Shown: positions 24,757-36,833 of the stretch, piece by piece
Position numbering within the stretch: position 1 is the stretch's first letter
Layout: each line of letters opens with the position of its first letter
NCBI GenBank assembly: GCA_037074615.1
Contig: CM073538.1
Span: 23,027,068-23,091,067, forward strand
DNA from: Leucaena leucocephala
Lineage: Eukaryota > Streptophyta > Magnoliopsida > Fabales > Fabaceae
DNA: 64,000 bases
Direction: 5' to 3'
Translations under genes and position numbers: made by a program
The notes under the pieces: generated by a model
What the model saw: only the letters and a program-made list of their open reading frames with translations
What the model was told of the DNA's origin: nothing
Databases searched by the model: none

Positions 24757-26620
24757 TTGCTATACAGAGTGTACTTATAAGAGACAGATAGGTCAAACTA
24801 ATCATGTGTTTATTCATGATTGATTTGATTTATTTATCTTTTATATAGGTTGAGTCCACTAGAAGGACTCTTGATCATGTATACATAACTTCCCATAGGT
24901 CAAGTACTATTATGTTTTGTTTTATATGTCCTTATCTTCTTGTTTTTTTTTTTTGTTGATATTTTAGGTTCTTATTTATTTGACCCTGAAAGTTTGTATT
25001 TGTGGTATGGTTTTGGATCAGTTTACCTTGTTTTATACCCCTTTTTGGGTTTAGGGTTAAAGGGTCTTGGTATGTGTTAGGAATTGAACGGAACAGAAAA
25101 CAGGGAGACCTTGGTATGTGTTGGGAATTGAATGGAGCAAGAAGCACCCCAAAAGTGGAGAGTGCAACTAGTTAGAGCATTAGAAGGAGAATGCATACAA
25201 GTGAGTTCGACACTACATCTTAATTCAAAACCTTAAGATCTTGAGTATGTGGGTCATTTGCCCTTCTCTCTTAAAGGGAGTCAATTTTCGGCTGCTTTTC
25301 TCTCTAAAAGCTTCATCAAGAAGGGATTGGTTTAGAAATGTTTAACTCTAGAATGAAGATGGGTGAGTAGAATAAGAACAGCTCATGAGGATGGGGGCAC
25401 TACCTAGTGTATTAAATCCGTAGCAACAGAGCCCAAAATTTTAAGACAGCGATCTCTGGGTCCTTTCACTTGCATAAGAGCCCAACTCAGGTTTTAAATA
25501 TTTAATTAATTATTTGTATTTTTTTATGCCAATGAAAATTGGTATAGATGATAAGAAATGGATTTATATCCTATAAAGATATAAGTTCGATTCTTACTGC
25601 TATTATGATGGCTAATTTAGTAAGTGATCTTATAAGTCTCCTATAAACGATATCTGAACCTTAGGGCTGTGCCCGACCTTAATTTCAAGTATATTTCAAT
25701 TATTTTTGGACCAACAGCTAGTCATGATTAGTTAGTTCAATCAACTTTAAATAGTTTTTCTCGAAATTTACTCTATGAAAATGACAAAAAGAGTTAGGAG
25801 AAAGAAATAAAGGAATGTATGGAAACGTTAAGAGTGAACGGGGTAAAACCTTGCGATTATACTAAGCAAACTACACTTTAATATCAACATATATCAAGAA
25901 ATATCAGTTAAAGTTATAATAGAATATAATTTTTATAAATCATAAATTTCAAACAATAACTACATATATAATGAATTATTCAAAGAAAAAAAAATCTCGT
26001 ATACTAAATTCCTGCATCTAATTAAAAGTTGCAATGAGTCTCTTTATATCACATTCTTATCATAATAATTAATTCATTCACATGAAGTATCATCATTTGT
26101 TGGTGGTTGTGGTGGCAACATTAAAAATCGAATTATTGCGTATTAAAGAAAGATTTTTTTGTTGGGTACAAATTAAAGAAAGAATATATTATAAATCAGC
26201 ATTCTCCTCCCTTATCTTTCCCAAGCACCAACAAACACAATCCATTAAGGTAAAAAACAAACAGAAGTATCCATCCTCTATTATGAAAAGTACAAATTGT
26301 AATCATTTGGTGATTTGCATCATTGAAAAAAGAAGAACCATTTCGTGATTTGCTCAAGCGACATTAATCAACAAAATTCGGGGAAACAAATAACAAGGTT
26401 ATTCAAACCTTCATGAGATTACTATATACATATACACACAAACGTGATTAATTAGATAACGATAAGAGCCTCAAATCCTATCCGAGCAAAAGTACAGTCA
26501 GAGTTGGCCTGGATTAGTCCTTTTGTTTCCAAAAACGATGCAATGAAAATCTCCTATTTTTATCTTGAGCACCCCCCTCTCTCTCTATATATATTTACGT
26601 GTTTCTGGCTTCATTTCACC
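24757..26620. other. ABCA 3' flank and intergenic DNA
   Basis: No gene seen. At 25065-25140 a short segment is duplicated (CTTGGTATGTGTTAGGAATTGAA and CTTGGTATGTGTTGGGAATTGAA), giving a repetitive minus-strand ORF that I do not accept. A SINE-like segment lies at about 25535-25700. The last 60 bases carry CT and TATATATA tracts and are the proximal promoter or leader of the first mutarotase gene. Confidence 0.5.
25535..25700 (+). mobile_element. possible SINE-derived repeat
   Basis: The stretch contains a tRNA-B-box-like ATAAGTTCGATTCTTACTG and a downstream body (CTATTATGATGGCTAATTTA, then CTCCTATAAACGATATCTGAA). A diverged copy of the same body occurs at about 46710-46855. Sharing between two unrelated intergenic sites indicates a dispersed repeat. 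Assignment as a SINE is inferred from the B-box alone. Confidence 0.35.
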
Positions 26621-28784
26621 ATGTCTAAAGCATCGTTGGCTTTCTGCATTCTTCTGGGCATTGTGTTTGTTTATGGAGTTGATGCAGAAGATGGTAATAA
26701 GGTAGAAATTTATGAGCTGAGGAGAGGACAGTTTCAGATCAAGTTAACAAACTATGGTGCTACGATTATGTCTTTAATGGTCCCTGATAGACATGGTTTG
26801 TCTTATCTTCTTCTTCATCATCTTCTATTCTTACCATTTCTGTGATAAAGATTATGTTTTAGCTCGTCGAATTCTTCAAATGTTTTCTGTTGTGTTTATT
26901 TCTTCAGGGAAATTGGCCGATGTTGTCCTTGGCTTTGATTCAGTTGACTCGTACAAGGTATGATAAATATTGGGGTGAGAGAGAGATAATTCATTTGATT
27001 CACTCTTGACTATGTCTAGCTTTTGAACAAGCGAGGATATCAATGGAGGGGCTTTTTATAACATAAATTGAGATTTTCCAATTTTTCATCTTTAACTAAA
27101 ATATGTTGAGGAGCAGAAACTTTTTAAGCCGATCGACCAATGTTATTATTAGTGGGATTGGAATTCATTAGAGTTTTGTATTCAATTTTGTGAATGGAAA
27201 AAAAATAAATGCACAGAAAAAAATTACTCTTTTAATAGGTCATCTAGCAAGCTCCATATAGTAAATGGAATGATTTTGGTAAGAGAGTTCAAAAGAAGTG
27301 ATTTTTTCCCCCCACCAATTACTTATACCTTAATATTTTTCATATACTAAAAAGTTAAGCTACATTTACATCCATTTCAAATCAAAACAACTTCATATTT
27401 ATATTTTAATTTGATATGTTGCATCAGAATGATACAGTATACTTTGGGGCCCTGATTGGACGTGTGGCTAATAGAATTGGAGGAGCTCACTTTACTTTAA
27501 ATGGCAAAATCTCCCATTTGCCTGCAAATGATGGAAACAACACTCTTCAGGGTATGTGCGTGCGTGCGTGCGTGTGTGTGTGTGTACACTAAACATTTAA
27601 TCCCAATCATAATCATTTGAATCCACTCCTATCTGATATATAACTCGTTCAATGTCGTTGATTACTTAATATCAGGTGGTCCCACAGGTTTCAGCGAAGT
27701 TGTATGGAATGTAACTTCCCACCGAGCAGACAGTCATATCACTTTTACCTATGTCAGTTCTGACAATGAACAAGGTACCTTAGTTGTTAGTTTATATATA
27801 ACATAAAACTCTATAATTTTAATTTATTTATAATTTTACCTTTAAATTTTAGTTAGACACAATTCAATTTCTATATACTTTTGATTTAATTGAAAACTTA
27901 ATCATAAATTTTAACTCAAAATAATTCAATTTCTATAATTCTAATTTTTTAAAATATTAATTCTTAAACTTCAACTTCATAAAATATATAAATAGTTAAA
28001 TTATAAAAAATTAATTAATTATATTGAGTTAAAATTTAAAGATAACTATTAAGATTGAGTTGAAACTAAATTAAAATTTAAGATAAAAAGATTAATTTTT
28101 TTTAAATGGCTTGTCTGTTTCTCTCCCAAGATTAACATTTCGGCCGACAAAAACTTTCTAGGTTTTCCTGGAAAACTTGAGGTTACTGTGACATACATGT
28201 TGTTTCAAACCAACAAGTTGATAGTGAAGATGGAAGCAAAGCCCATTGACAAAGCGACACCAGTGAACCTAGCTCAGCACAGTTACTGGAAATTGAGAGA
28301 CCATAAAAGTGGAGGCATTCTCTCACACACCATTCAACTATTCGGCTCACAAATCACACCTGTCAACCACCAACTCATTCCCACCGGTGGGATGAAGCCA
28401 GTGAAGGGAACCCCCTATGGCTTCATTCAACCTAAAGAAATTTCAAGTCAGATTCATAAACTCCCCAATGTCTATGACATAAACTACGTGGTGGATCACA
28501 AGAATGGTTCCAACCACTTTCATAGGGTGGCTATGGCGAAGGACTCGGTTTCTGGGAGGAAGATGGAGCTATGGTCAAACCAAGCTGGTGTGCAATTCTA
28601 TACGAGTAACATGTTGAAAGATGTGAAAGGCAAAGGTGGATTCACGTATAAGAAGTTTGCAGGTCTTTGCTTGGAAACACAGGGTTTTCCGGATTCAGTG
28701 AATCACCCAAATTTTCCATCACAGATTGTGAATCCTGGAGAGACATATAAGCACTTCATGGTTTACAGATTCACTGCTGAGTAG
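26621..28784 (+). CDS. secreted aldose 1-epimerase-like protein, copy 1, altered active site
   Basis: Exons 26621-26795, 26908-26957, 27428-27551, 27676-27774 and 28162-28784 give 356 residues. Galactose mutarotase family members interconvert alpha and beta anomers of aldoses. A signal peptide is clear (MSKASLAFCILLGIVFVYGV, cleavage near residue 22), so the protein should enter the secretory pathway and probably act in the apoplast. Conserved motifs include GRVANRIGGA and AQHSYW with His189 (the second catalytic His), Asp255 in YDINY and Glu321 in LETQGFPD. The first catalytic His, expected in NNTLHGG, is Gln116 here (NNTLQGG). The neighbouring LPDGYD is also changed to LPNVYD. The frame is intact, so this is not an ordinary pseudogene, but mutarotase activity may be lost or weak. 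Exon lengths and phases match the next gene, showing tandem duplication. Confidence 0.93.
27556..27587. repeat. TGCG/TG microsatellite in intron 3 of mutarotase copy 1
   Basis: GTGCGTGCGTGC followed by a TG run, starting a few bases after the exon 3 donor. Absent from the matching intron of the second copy. Confidence 0.85.
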
Positions 28785-30112
28785 TTACTTTTAGTCTGTC
28801 GCAAGTCTCTGCATATGTAGTTGTCTACTTCTGCACAAGGTGGCCTAAAATGGTTAACTTTCAGTGTTTGCTATATCTGTGTGAGATGATTAACAGCTAC
28901 GACTTACGAGCAAGAGGCTTCTAGCTGTTGAAATTAATTCCCGTCAAGTTCATATGAGCAATTATTTTTTTTAAGGCCCGATCAATATGAGAAAATTTAA
29001 TTTATAGATACTTTAACGCTCTTGAAATTTTGGTTAAACAGAAATCTAAGGAAGGAATAACTAATAAGAGCAATCTTAATTGTTACCCATGCGTCGTGGA
29101 TGGCATCGTAAGTAACGAGAGAGACGTTGCGTTGGCATCGTAGGTAACGAGAGAGGCGTTATCATCGGTGTGTTATCCTATTTAGCTTTGAATAATTTTT
29201 TTATTCATAATGACAATAAAATACTAAAAACAATTTTAGTTAATAAATTAATCTTAAATATTTAAGATATCGTGATACTAACAAAGCGCGTTTGTTGTGG
29301 AAAATTTTTCATCTGAAGTATGGATATTTTCTGTATTAAAATTTATGCAATCAATCCGCGATACATCATATAAAAAGCAATTAATCAAATGATTTAACAC
29401 CATTAGGACAAACTCCTCCTACTTAGAATTGGATATCCAACACTTAGCCTAAAGTTTTAAAAATAATGAGAATCTGAAAAACAAAATCACATAAGATAAT
29501 CACTTTTGAAAATAATCACATAAGATAATAAGAATACAATTATAAAAGGTAGAAATGCATACATTTTTAATATAAAAAGGAGAAATTAAAAAAATTAAAT
29601 TTAAATAATTCAATACATTGTTAATATTTTAGATTAGATACTTAGATATACTAAATAGTTTTTGAAAATAATCAAATAACATAATACAAAAATTTAAAAT
29701 TTAAATAATTCAAATATCGTATAAATAGATTAGGTACTTAGATATAAACTAGATAACTTTTTTAATCCATCAAGTATAGAAGGATATCTATACTTACAAA
29801 AAAAACATGAAATTCAAATTCAAAGTAAACATTATGTATTTTAATATTAAGAGTATCTTCTGTTAACAACATAAATTAATAAATAAAAATCTTTAGTTAT
29901 TGTGGTTTCTTTCGGTGATAAGCATTGATCCATATAAATCCTAACTGAATGATTTTACCGTTATAGATAGAATATTATTATATGGAAAATCTGATAGATC
30001 TCCAATCTACAAATGCTTACGTACGTACGGCTGTTGTGTATATTTATATGGGAGTTTCATAATTTTTGTTGTAACATAGATTCTTCAGAGCTTGCTTTCT
30101 CCGTCCTCAACA
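28785..30112. other. intergenic spacer between tandem mutarotase genes
   Basis: 3' UTR of copy 1, then AT-rich sequence. A roughly 27-base unit, GGCATCGTAAGTAACGAGAG onward, occurs at 29102 and again with small changes at 29134 (32-bp period). Upstream of copy 2 a TATA-like TATATTTATATGG lies at about 30037-30049, some 65-75 bases before its ATG. No other gene seen. Confidence 0.5.
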
Positions 30113-31578
30113 ATGTCTAAGGCTTCGTTTGTTTGCTGCATTCTCCTGGGCCTTCTGCTCTTCTCTCATTCTCATGCAGAGGAACCCGAGATTGGAACCT
30201 TTGTCCTCAAGAGAGGACAATTCCAAGTCAAGTTGACTAACTTTGGAGCCACTATCATGTCTTTTATCGTACCTGATAAAAATGGTGTGTTTTCTCTTAT
30301 AGTTCTCTTGGTCATTTTAATTCTCTTTTCCTCGTTGTCTTATTCTTAAAAAACGCTATTTGTTGTGCTTCTTTCCCCAGGAAACTTAGATGATATCGTC
30401 CTCGGCTATGATTCTGTTAAGGATTACAAGGTACGTATGACTGTGAACTGTTTCTTTTGAGGTATAATATATAACTAAACTGTCATATGAATGCAATTAT
30501 GCACAGTACATTAAAATTTTAGAGATTTTCATGATCGATTTGGCAGAACGATACAACATATTTTGGTGCTCTTGTTGGACGTGTGGCCAATAGAATTGGA
30601 GGAGCTACATTCTCTTTGGATGGAAAAACCTACCATTTGCCTGCTAATGATGGAAATAACACACTCCACGGTATATATTGCTATCTAATGATATTGATTT
30701 ATTATTATCTTCTTATTACTTTCACTATCTGATGATATTGCTTCAATTCATGAAATATCAGGTGGACCCAAGGGTTACAGTCAAGTTGTATGGAATGTAG
30801 AGTCCCACAAAGAAGATAGTCACATCACATTTACTCATGTCAGTCCCGACAACGATCAAGGTATAACTTTTTATCTTAACCAGTTTGATTTGTTTGATCT
30901 ATAGCACTAGAGTTTTTTGTGATTATAATTATTTTGATCTCTAATATTCTTCTTCTAGGCTTTCCGGGAAAGCTTGAGGTTTCTGTGACTTACGCTTTCT
31001 ACCAATCAAACAAGTTCATTGTGTGGATGGAAGCCAAGCCAGTTGACAAAGCCACACCAGTGAATCTTGCTCAACATACTTACTGGAATCTGAGGGGCCA
31101 CAACAGTGGAGACATTCTATCACATAAGATTCATATATTTGGTTCAAGAATCACACCAGTGAACGACCAACTCATCCCAACAGGTAAGTTCGAGGAAATT
31201 AAGGGAACCCCATATGACTTCCTTGAACCAAAAGAAATTGGAAGTCAGATTCATGATCTTCCTGATGGCTATGACATAAACTATGTTTTGGACAAGAATA
31301 AGTCAAAGCACTTTAATAGAGTGGCTGTGGTCAAGGACTCAGTTTCTGGGAGGAAGATGGAACTATGGTCAAATAAACCTGGTGTGCAGTTCTATTCAAG
31401 CAACATGGTGAAGAATGAGAAAGGTAAAGATGGAGCTATATATCAGAAGTATGCTGCTATTGCATTGGAGACACAGGGATTTCCAGATTCAGTGAACCAA
31501 CCACATTTCCCATCACAGATTGTTAAACCGGGAGAGACTTATAAGCACTTCATGGTTTATAGATTCACTGCTGAGTAG
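30113..31578 (+). CDS. secreted aldose 1-epimerase-like protein, copy 2, intact active site
   Basis: Exons 30113-30284, 30381-30430, 30547-30670, 30762-30860 and 30959-31578 give 354 residues. Exons 2, 3 and 4 have exactly the same lengths (50, 124 and 99 nt) and phases as copy 1. A signal peptide is present (MSKASFVCCILLGLLLFSHS, cleavage near residue 22). All expected catalytic residues are in place: His115 in NNTLHGG, His188 in AQHTYW, Asp254 in GYDINY and Glu319 in LETQGFPD. GRVANRIGGA is also conserved. Predicted to be an active extracellular or secretory-pathway mutarotase acting on cell-wall-derived or transported sugars; substrate unknown. Introns are much shorter than in copy 1. Confidence 0.95.
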
Positions 31579-32600
31579 ATGATAGTATTAGTCTTATTAT
31601 TAATTTGACGTTAATTAGTTTAGTAAGTTTCTTCTTTAGGTCTTCTAGTTTAGGATTTTTCTTTTTTCCCTTTTTTTACTTTTCATGAGTAAGTTCTTTG
31701 TGTTTTAATTCAACCAAATGGGTGTATACTACATTATCAATTTTAATATATTTTTTTTGTTTTACCTTTCATCTGGTTCTCCTTTTCTGCTTGTGTACTT
31801 GATTTATCTTTCCCTGTTTCTCCTTTGTGTACCTGGTCTTTTAATCAATCGCCAAAACAAATTGAAATCATGGGGACATTAGTGTTCATACTATCACAAG
31901 CAATAGAAAAACGTTCTTTTTGTTTCTCAGCATAAAAAGCTCGGTTATGTAGCTATTACTGCAATGGAAAGTATTCTTTGAATGTTTCTTTCATGTTGAT
32001 TAATTTTAACATTCTTGAGCTTTCAAGATTACAAGACAATATTAAACTTGAACCATATGTACTATTATTTTACTGTACTTATTTAAATTCATGTTAAGAA
32101 ACAAAATTTGAACTTGTTTGCTTACTTTAACTTTTGGTGGACCACTTTTCATTTGAAAAATATAGAAAGATACAGCCTTATTCTGGTGAAGTTTTCTTGC
32201 TTGATTATTTATGAATAGGAAACAATGAGAAGTTACGAGAACTTTGAACATTTTCATCCCCAATTCAACCCCTTTCTTGGATGCTTTTTTATGCTCACAA
32301 GGCCCTTTTTGGGTATGAGCAATTGAATTGAATGATACATAAACAAGATGATCAGAAGTCAGAATCATTGAAGAAATCTTACAAGAGCACATGACCCTGC
32401 AATTAACAAATTTAGCTCTTAAAGGTCACCAATCCATTCGTGCCTGAACTGAAGTTCTTGTCTTGAAGAAGCTTGAAGCAGTTGCACTTGATTGAGAGAT
32501 AGGAGATGATTATGTATTTTGATTCCAATGGTAAGACTGGGACCAAAGTCGGGAATCTACATTTTAAAAAAGTCGTAGACCACAAAAGAGAAGGAAGAAC
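31579..32600. other. convergent intergenic region
   Basis: 3' ends of the plus-strand mutarotase gene and the minus-strand kinase gene face each other here. Contains T-rich 3' UTR-like sequence. An open minus-strand frame at 32042-32392 shows no domain; part of it probably lies in the kinase 3' UTR. Confidence 0.5.
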
Positions 32601-35178
32601 CTACGCAGTGATATCCACAGGAAGAGTATATCCACTCTTGTTAGACTGTAATTTGGGAGATGCCGAAGGGGATCTCATAGTGCTCTCACCTAAGTGATTG
32701 GAGATAGACCTTCCCTCTGTTGTTGAATGAGGATTATTATGTCTCAAAGAGGATGTTTCTGTAGTGTGACCTCGCTCTACCACGGGGCTTAAGGAGGGGC
32801 TCTTGTCTGCTCTGGATGTTCTGGCAAGTTGAAGCTGTTCAAGAGTAGCCAGAACTTCAGACATCTGGGGTCTCATTTTGGCCTCTCTGATGCACTGTAA
32901 AGCAAGAATTGCAGCTGTATAAGCTTCCCTCTGTGGATACTGCCCTTCTAACTTACTGTCCATAATCCTGAATAACTTCCTCCTGTCACCCAAATAAGGT
33001 CTTGCCCAATCTACCAGATTCTGTTCAACTCCAGATTTTGTTGTATCGATGGCACGCCGTCCTGATAGTAGTTCCAATAGCACAACCCCAAAGCTATACA
33101 CATCACACCTTGCAGTCAACCAACCTGCTCATATTTTATAGATCAGTTTCAAGGAAAAGCATAGCGTTGCTCAGACATCCAGAACAATGATATTAAGCAG
33201 AAGACAATTTAGGTCAGAACTCAGGTTGCATTGATTAAACAAATAAAACTAGCTCAATGATTGAAGGCTACTGAGAAACATGTTAAGTTGTTCCATTTTT
33301 GCTTATTTGACCTGTCAATTCCAAGTCAAGCCTTAAGGAATTCCATTCATGACCAAGTTAACAAGTAGTTTCTTGGGGGGACATGCATGGAAAGCACTGG
33401 CTTGATTTCATATATTTATAACAACAGCAAAAGGAATCCATAAGAAATGCAAGTGAGGAAGATGATAGAATCACTTATGTTCGTGGACCAAAGAAGGATA
33501 CGAGTAAAACTGACTGAGGAACCAAACCTGTGAGAATATATTCAGGAGCAGCATAGCCACGAGTACCAAGGACTTGAGTGGAAACATGAGTACGATCGCC
33601 GGTGGGCCCTGCTTTGGCAAAACCAAAGTCTGAGAGTTTTGCATTAAATTCCTGCGTATGTAGAAAATTGACATTGAAATGCAGGATAACTAGTATTGTT
33701 GAAGTTAAAATGAACTTCCAATCCGCCATAAAGAGTACTTGGGATATTAATTTATAAGCATTTTTCACCAGGTGCCCATTATAGCAATGTGACTGCTTAA
33801 ACAACATACCGAATCTAATAAGATATTAGAAGCCTTGAAGTCACGGTAGATAACTTGTTGTTCAGAGTCATGGAGGAAGGCGAGGCCTCGAGCAGCACCA
33901 ATAGCAACTTTGATCCTTGTTGCCCAAGGAAGTGGTTCTGCACCCCCTGCATTTATGGCACTGGTCAAATATTTTGGTGGTATGATTTATAAAAGTGTAA
34001 ACTAAATAACTTCCAGTTTAAGAGTATTTAATTCTTTGAAAGCTATACTGCTAAATGGTTCAACATACTGCGAAACAGATGATCCTCCAAGCTGCCCTTG
34101 GGCATGTACTCGTATACCAGAAGCCGACTATCCCCATCGAGGCAGAATCCGAAAAGCTTGACAAGATTTGGATGATGAAGATGACCAAGATAATTGAGTT
34201 CAGACTGTAAATAAAGAAATTAATCTACGATGAGCTCTGATCTATTTAAAACAAAAGCAGCAGTGTTAAGTGTTAAAGTAAGGAACCGACCAGCCACTCC
34301 TTATGCCCTTGAAAACCATCAGATTTAAGGTTCTTTACAGCTACAGCCATTCCAGAACCAGGCATTGCAGGTCCAAAAGACTGTTCATCAATCCACCCCT
34401 TGTAGACTTTACCAAATCCCCCTTCTCCGAGTAGATTGTCAGGACAAAAGTTTCGAGTAATATCCTTAAGATCATTGAATGTGAAGGCTTTCAAATGTAA
34501 GGAGGATAATATGACACCTTCCAATCTTGGAGTAGGGAGTGTCTGAGGTTTGGCTTTATCATTGTATCCTTTCACTGGACCCGAATGAGCATAGGAATGG
34601 GTGATGCTTCTACTAGAAACTTGTGTAGAACCTGCAAAACATTTTGATTTTAATGAAGAGAAAATTCATTAAAGGAAAAGCTATCCTCTTGGGATGTTTC
34701 CAACAACCTGTGCAATTATCAACTTATCAAACAAGTTATCTTCAAAAAGACAAGTGCATAATAAGCTCTAATGACTTCCTGCGATGGCAGAGAAAATAAA
34801 AACAAATTACCATGAAAATAGAAATCTCCAATACGAGATTGGTCATTATATTGAGTTGGCAAGAAAATACATAATGACAATGTGCTAATAACCAGCTCAA
34901 AAGTAAAACAAATGCATGAAACAAACTGAACAAAATATAATATAGAAAATTCCCAATCTGATAATATCCATTCGCGATTGATACTCAACTACAAGAACCC
35001 TCATTGGCAAGGCGGGAAATTAAAAGAATCATGGCATTCAAACTTATAACCTGTCATCCAGAGAGAGAGAGAGCGCAGAGAGAACTATGTATGTCTATAA
35101 TGGCGTACCGGAAATAGGGTGAGAAGAGGGGAGAGTACGATCAGCCTTGTGACGATGATGTCGAAAGCAATTTCCCAT
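32601..35178 (-). CDS. PBL: receptor-like cytoplasmic kinase, APK2/PBL type (RLCK VII)
   Basis: Exons on the minus strand are 35178-35109, 34631-34291, 34204-34069, 33946-33810, 33651-33528 and 33124-32601, 1332 nt and 443 residues. The chosen start gives MGNCF, an N-myristoylation and palmitoylation-like signal, so plasma-membrane anchoring is expected. An in-frame ATG 33 codons upstream (35277) would bury that signal, so I prefer the internal start. The kinase domain (about 85-360) has the Gly-rich loop LGEGGFGKVYKG (91-102), Lys123 in AVAVK, Glu139, catalytic YRDFKASN (Asp218), DFG (236-238), the RLCK-VII activation segment THVSTQVLGTRGYAAPEY and APE at 263-265. PTPRLEGVILSSLHLKAFTF before the domain is typical of APK2A/APK2B. 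Such kinases relay signals from surface receptors in immunity and growth. All catalytic residues are present. The C-terminal tail is Ser-rich and variable. Confidence 0.95.
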
Positions 35179-35330
35179 AAGAGGAAGGTAAGCTCTTGAG
35201 AAAACGGTTCGGCCTCTGTGAGAATGTGCTGCAGATTGGTTTGTAATCATCTGATCCTCCTGCATCATATCATTCATATCCTTCTCGTTTCAGAGAAGAA
35301 CGTGAACAAGACAGAGAGAATGGGATTTAT
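35179..35330 (-). promoter_or_regulatory. kinase 5' leader and alternative upstream start
   Basis: Upstream of the preferred ATG the frame stays open to another ATG at 35277, adding 33 residues (starting MNDMMQEDQM). Because this would remove the N-terminal Gly-2 myristoylation site, it is either leader sequence or an alternative non-anchored isoform. Confidence 0.45.
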
Positions 35331-36485
35331 AGTTTTGCATATTGTCGTTATATGCAAACCAGAAAATTTTGAAAATTACAGATCACAACGCGTAAATAGA
35401 GATTCAGGTTAATTTCAATGATCCCAACTCAAAACAAACCACCATGAACCTTACCTACGTACACACGTCCGCCACAGAGCCGACGAGTTAATATTATATA
35501 TGTTCTTGTGAATATCAATTTTAATATTGTTAACATCAATATAAAATATAAAAAGTACAGAAGAGTTATGTTAATTAGTGGTACATAGAATTTAATTTTC
35601 GTTTATTATTATAGTAAATACAATGCACGTAAAGTTAGTTTAATTCGTTTTTAGTTTGTGTTACTATGTACGCTAAAAAAAACAATTTATTTGTTATATC
35701 ATAAGACTAGAATTTAGAGACTATTCACACCGCACTTGCTCTTATTCTTCTCTTTTATACTATCAATCAACTGGTATCTTATATTTTTTTAATCATATTA
35801 TCATATATCTGAGAAACTGGCTAATCTAATTCGGGTGTCTGTAGCTACTATTTTTAATATAGATGTTTCATTTAAGAGATAAACTCGAGACCAAGAAAGA
35901 TTTAACGGAGTCTTATACCACTAGATAAATTTTAAATTGTTCCCTATTATTCAGTTGGTCTTTATTGATTTTTTCTTTCTTGGTCGACAAAGAAGAGACA
36001 TTTTTTTTATTTTACTTATTCCATTTCACACATGTTTTATAATCTTGCCAAGTATTTTCTCAATTTTATATCTATACTCACGCATATTTTTTCTGACTTA
36101 TTAATTCGGAGGGCGACCCTATAAAAATCTCAATTGGTATATTTTTTTTGGCAACATAGAATTGGGATCAAACCAAGGAAACAAATACATATTATAATTG
36201 GTGATTAATTATATATGTGAGTGGAGATTCCAAAGTAAAAGTTGTTTATGTCACCTCTCACCATACATTGTGCTTGTTTTGGGTTGGCACGTGGGCGGGC
36301 TTGTGCTTAATCTCCCAAAATATTAAAATTAAAATGATTGTGTTCACATTTAAGAATAGGGAAAACATTTATATATAACTTGAATCAAGTTTGAAAGACA
36401 TCTAGCTGTAATTTACGCTAAAAACATAATACTTTTATAAGAGCCTACATGCAAATGGATCATTGAATATATTATACGATATTAC

Positions 36486-36517
<32 letters not shown>

Positions 36518-36654
36518 CTTTTAGAGTTGGAATGAAGAAAGTGAAAAGTAAGCTTAGAGAATTACGATGAAAACACGAGCGGGAAGAGAAGTGGTTTTAT
36601 TGAAGATCTAAAGAGAGAGCTTTAGGAAAAGGAGTTATGATTGATGATGGATGC

Positions 36655-36685
<31 letters not shown>

Positions 36686-36833
36686 ACAACATGCCCTAGC
36701 TATCTACTTAGTAGTAGTAGTAGTACACAAAACTGAAGAAAAATTAACGAACTTAATTATTGAAGGAGAAGAAAACAGCTACGAGCGAACTCCCCTCATA
36801 ATTAAGTGAAATTAAGAGGACTAAGAAAATAGT
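35331..36833. other. intergenic DNA with microsatellites and SINE-like trace
   Basis: No gene seen. A TG/TA dinucleotide run is at about 36487-36518, an AT run at 36655-36680 and a TAG run at 36711-36724. On the minus strand near 35875-35935, a TCTAGTGGTATAAGA segment resembles a tRNA A-box as in plant SINEs and GGTCTCGAGTTTA a weak B-box, but no tail or target duplication is evident. Confidence 0.45.

Noticed and set aside
24932..25147. 71-residue minus-strand ORF with repeated peptide
   Set aside because: Arises from a short duplicated DNA segment; no domain.
25577..25600. possible tRNA from a B-box-like TTCGATTC
   Set aside because: No acceptor stem or cloverleaf around it; fits a dispersed repeat better.
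32506..32697. 63-residue plus-strand ORF at the kinase 3' end
   Set aside because: Antisense to the kinase C-terminal exon and its 3' UTR.
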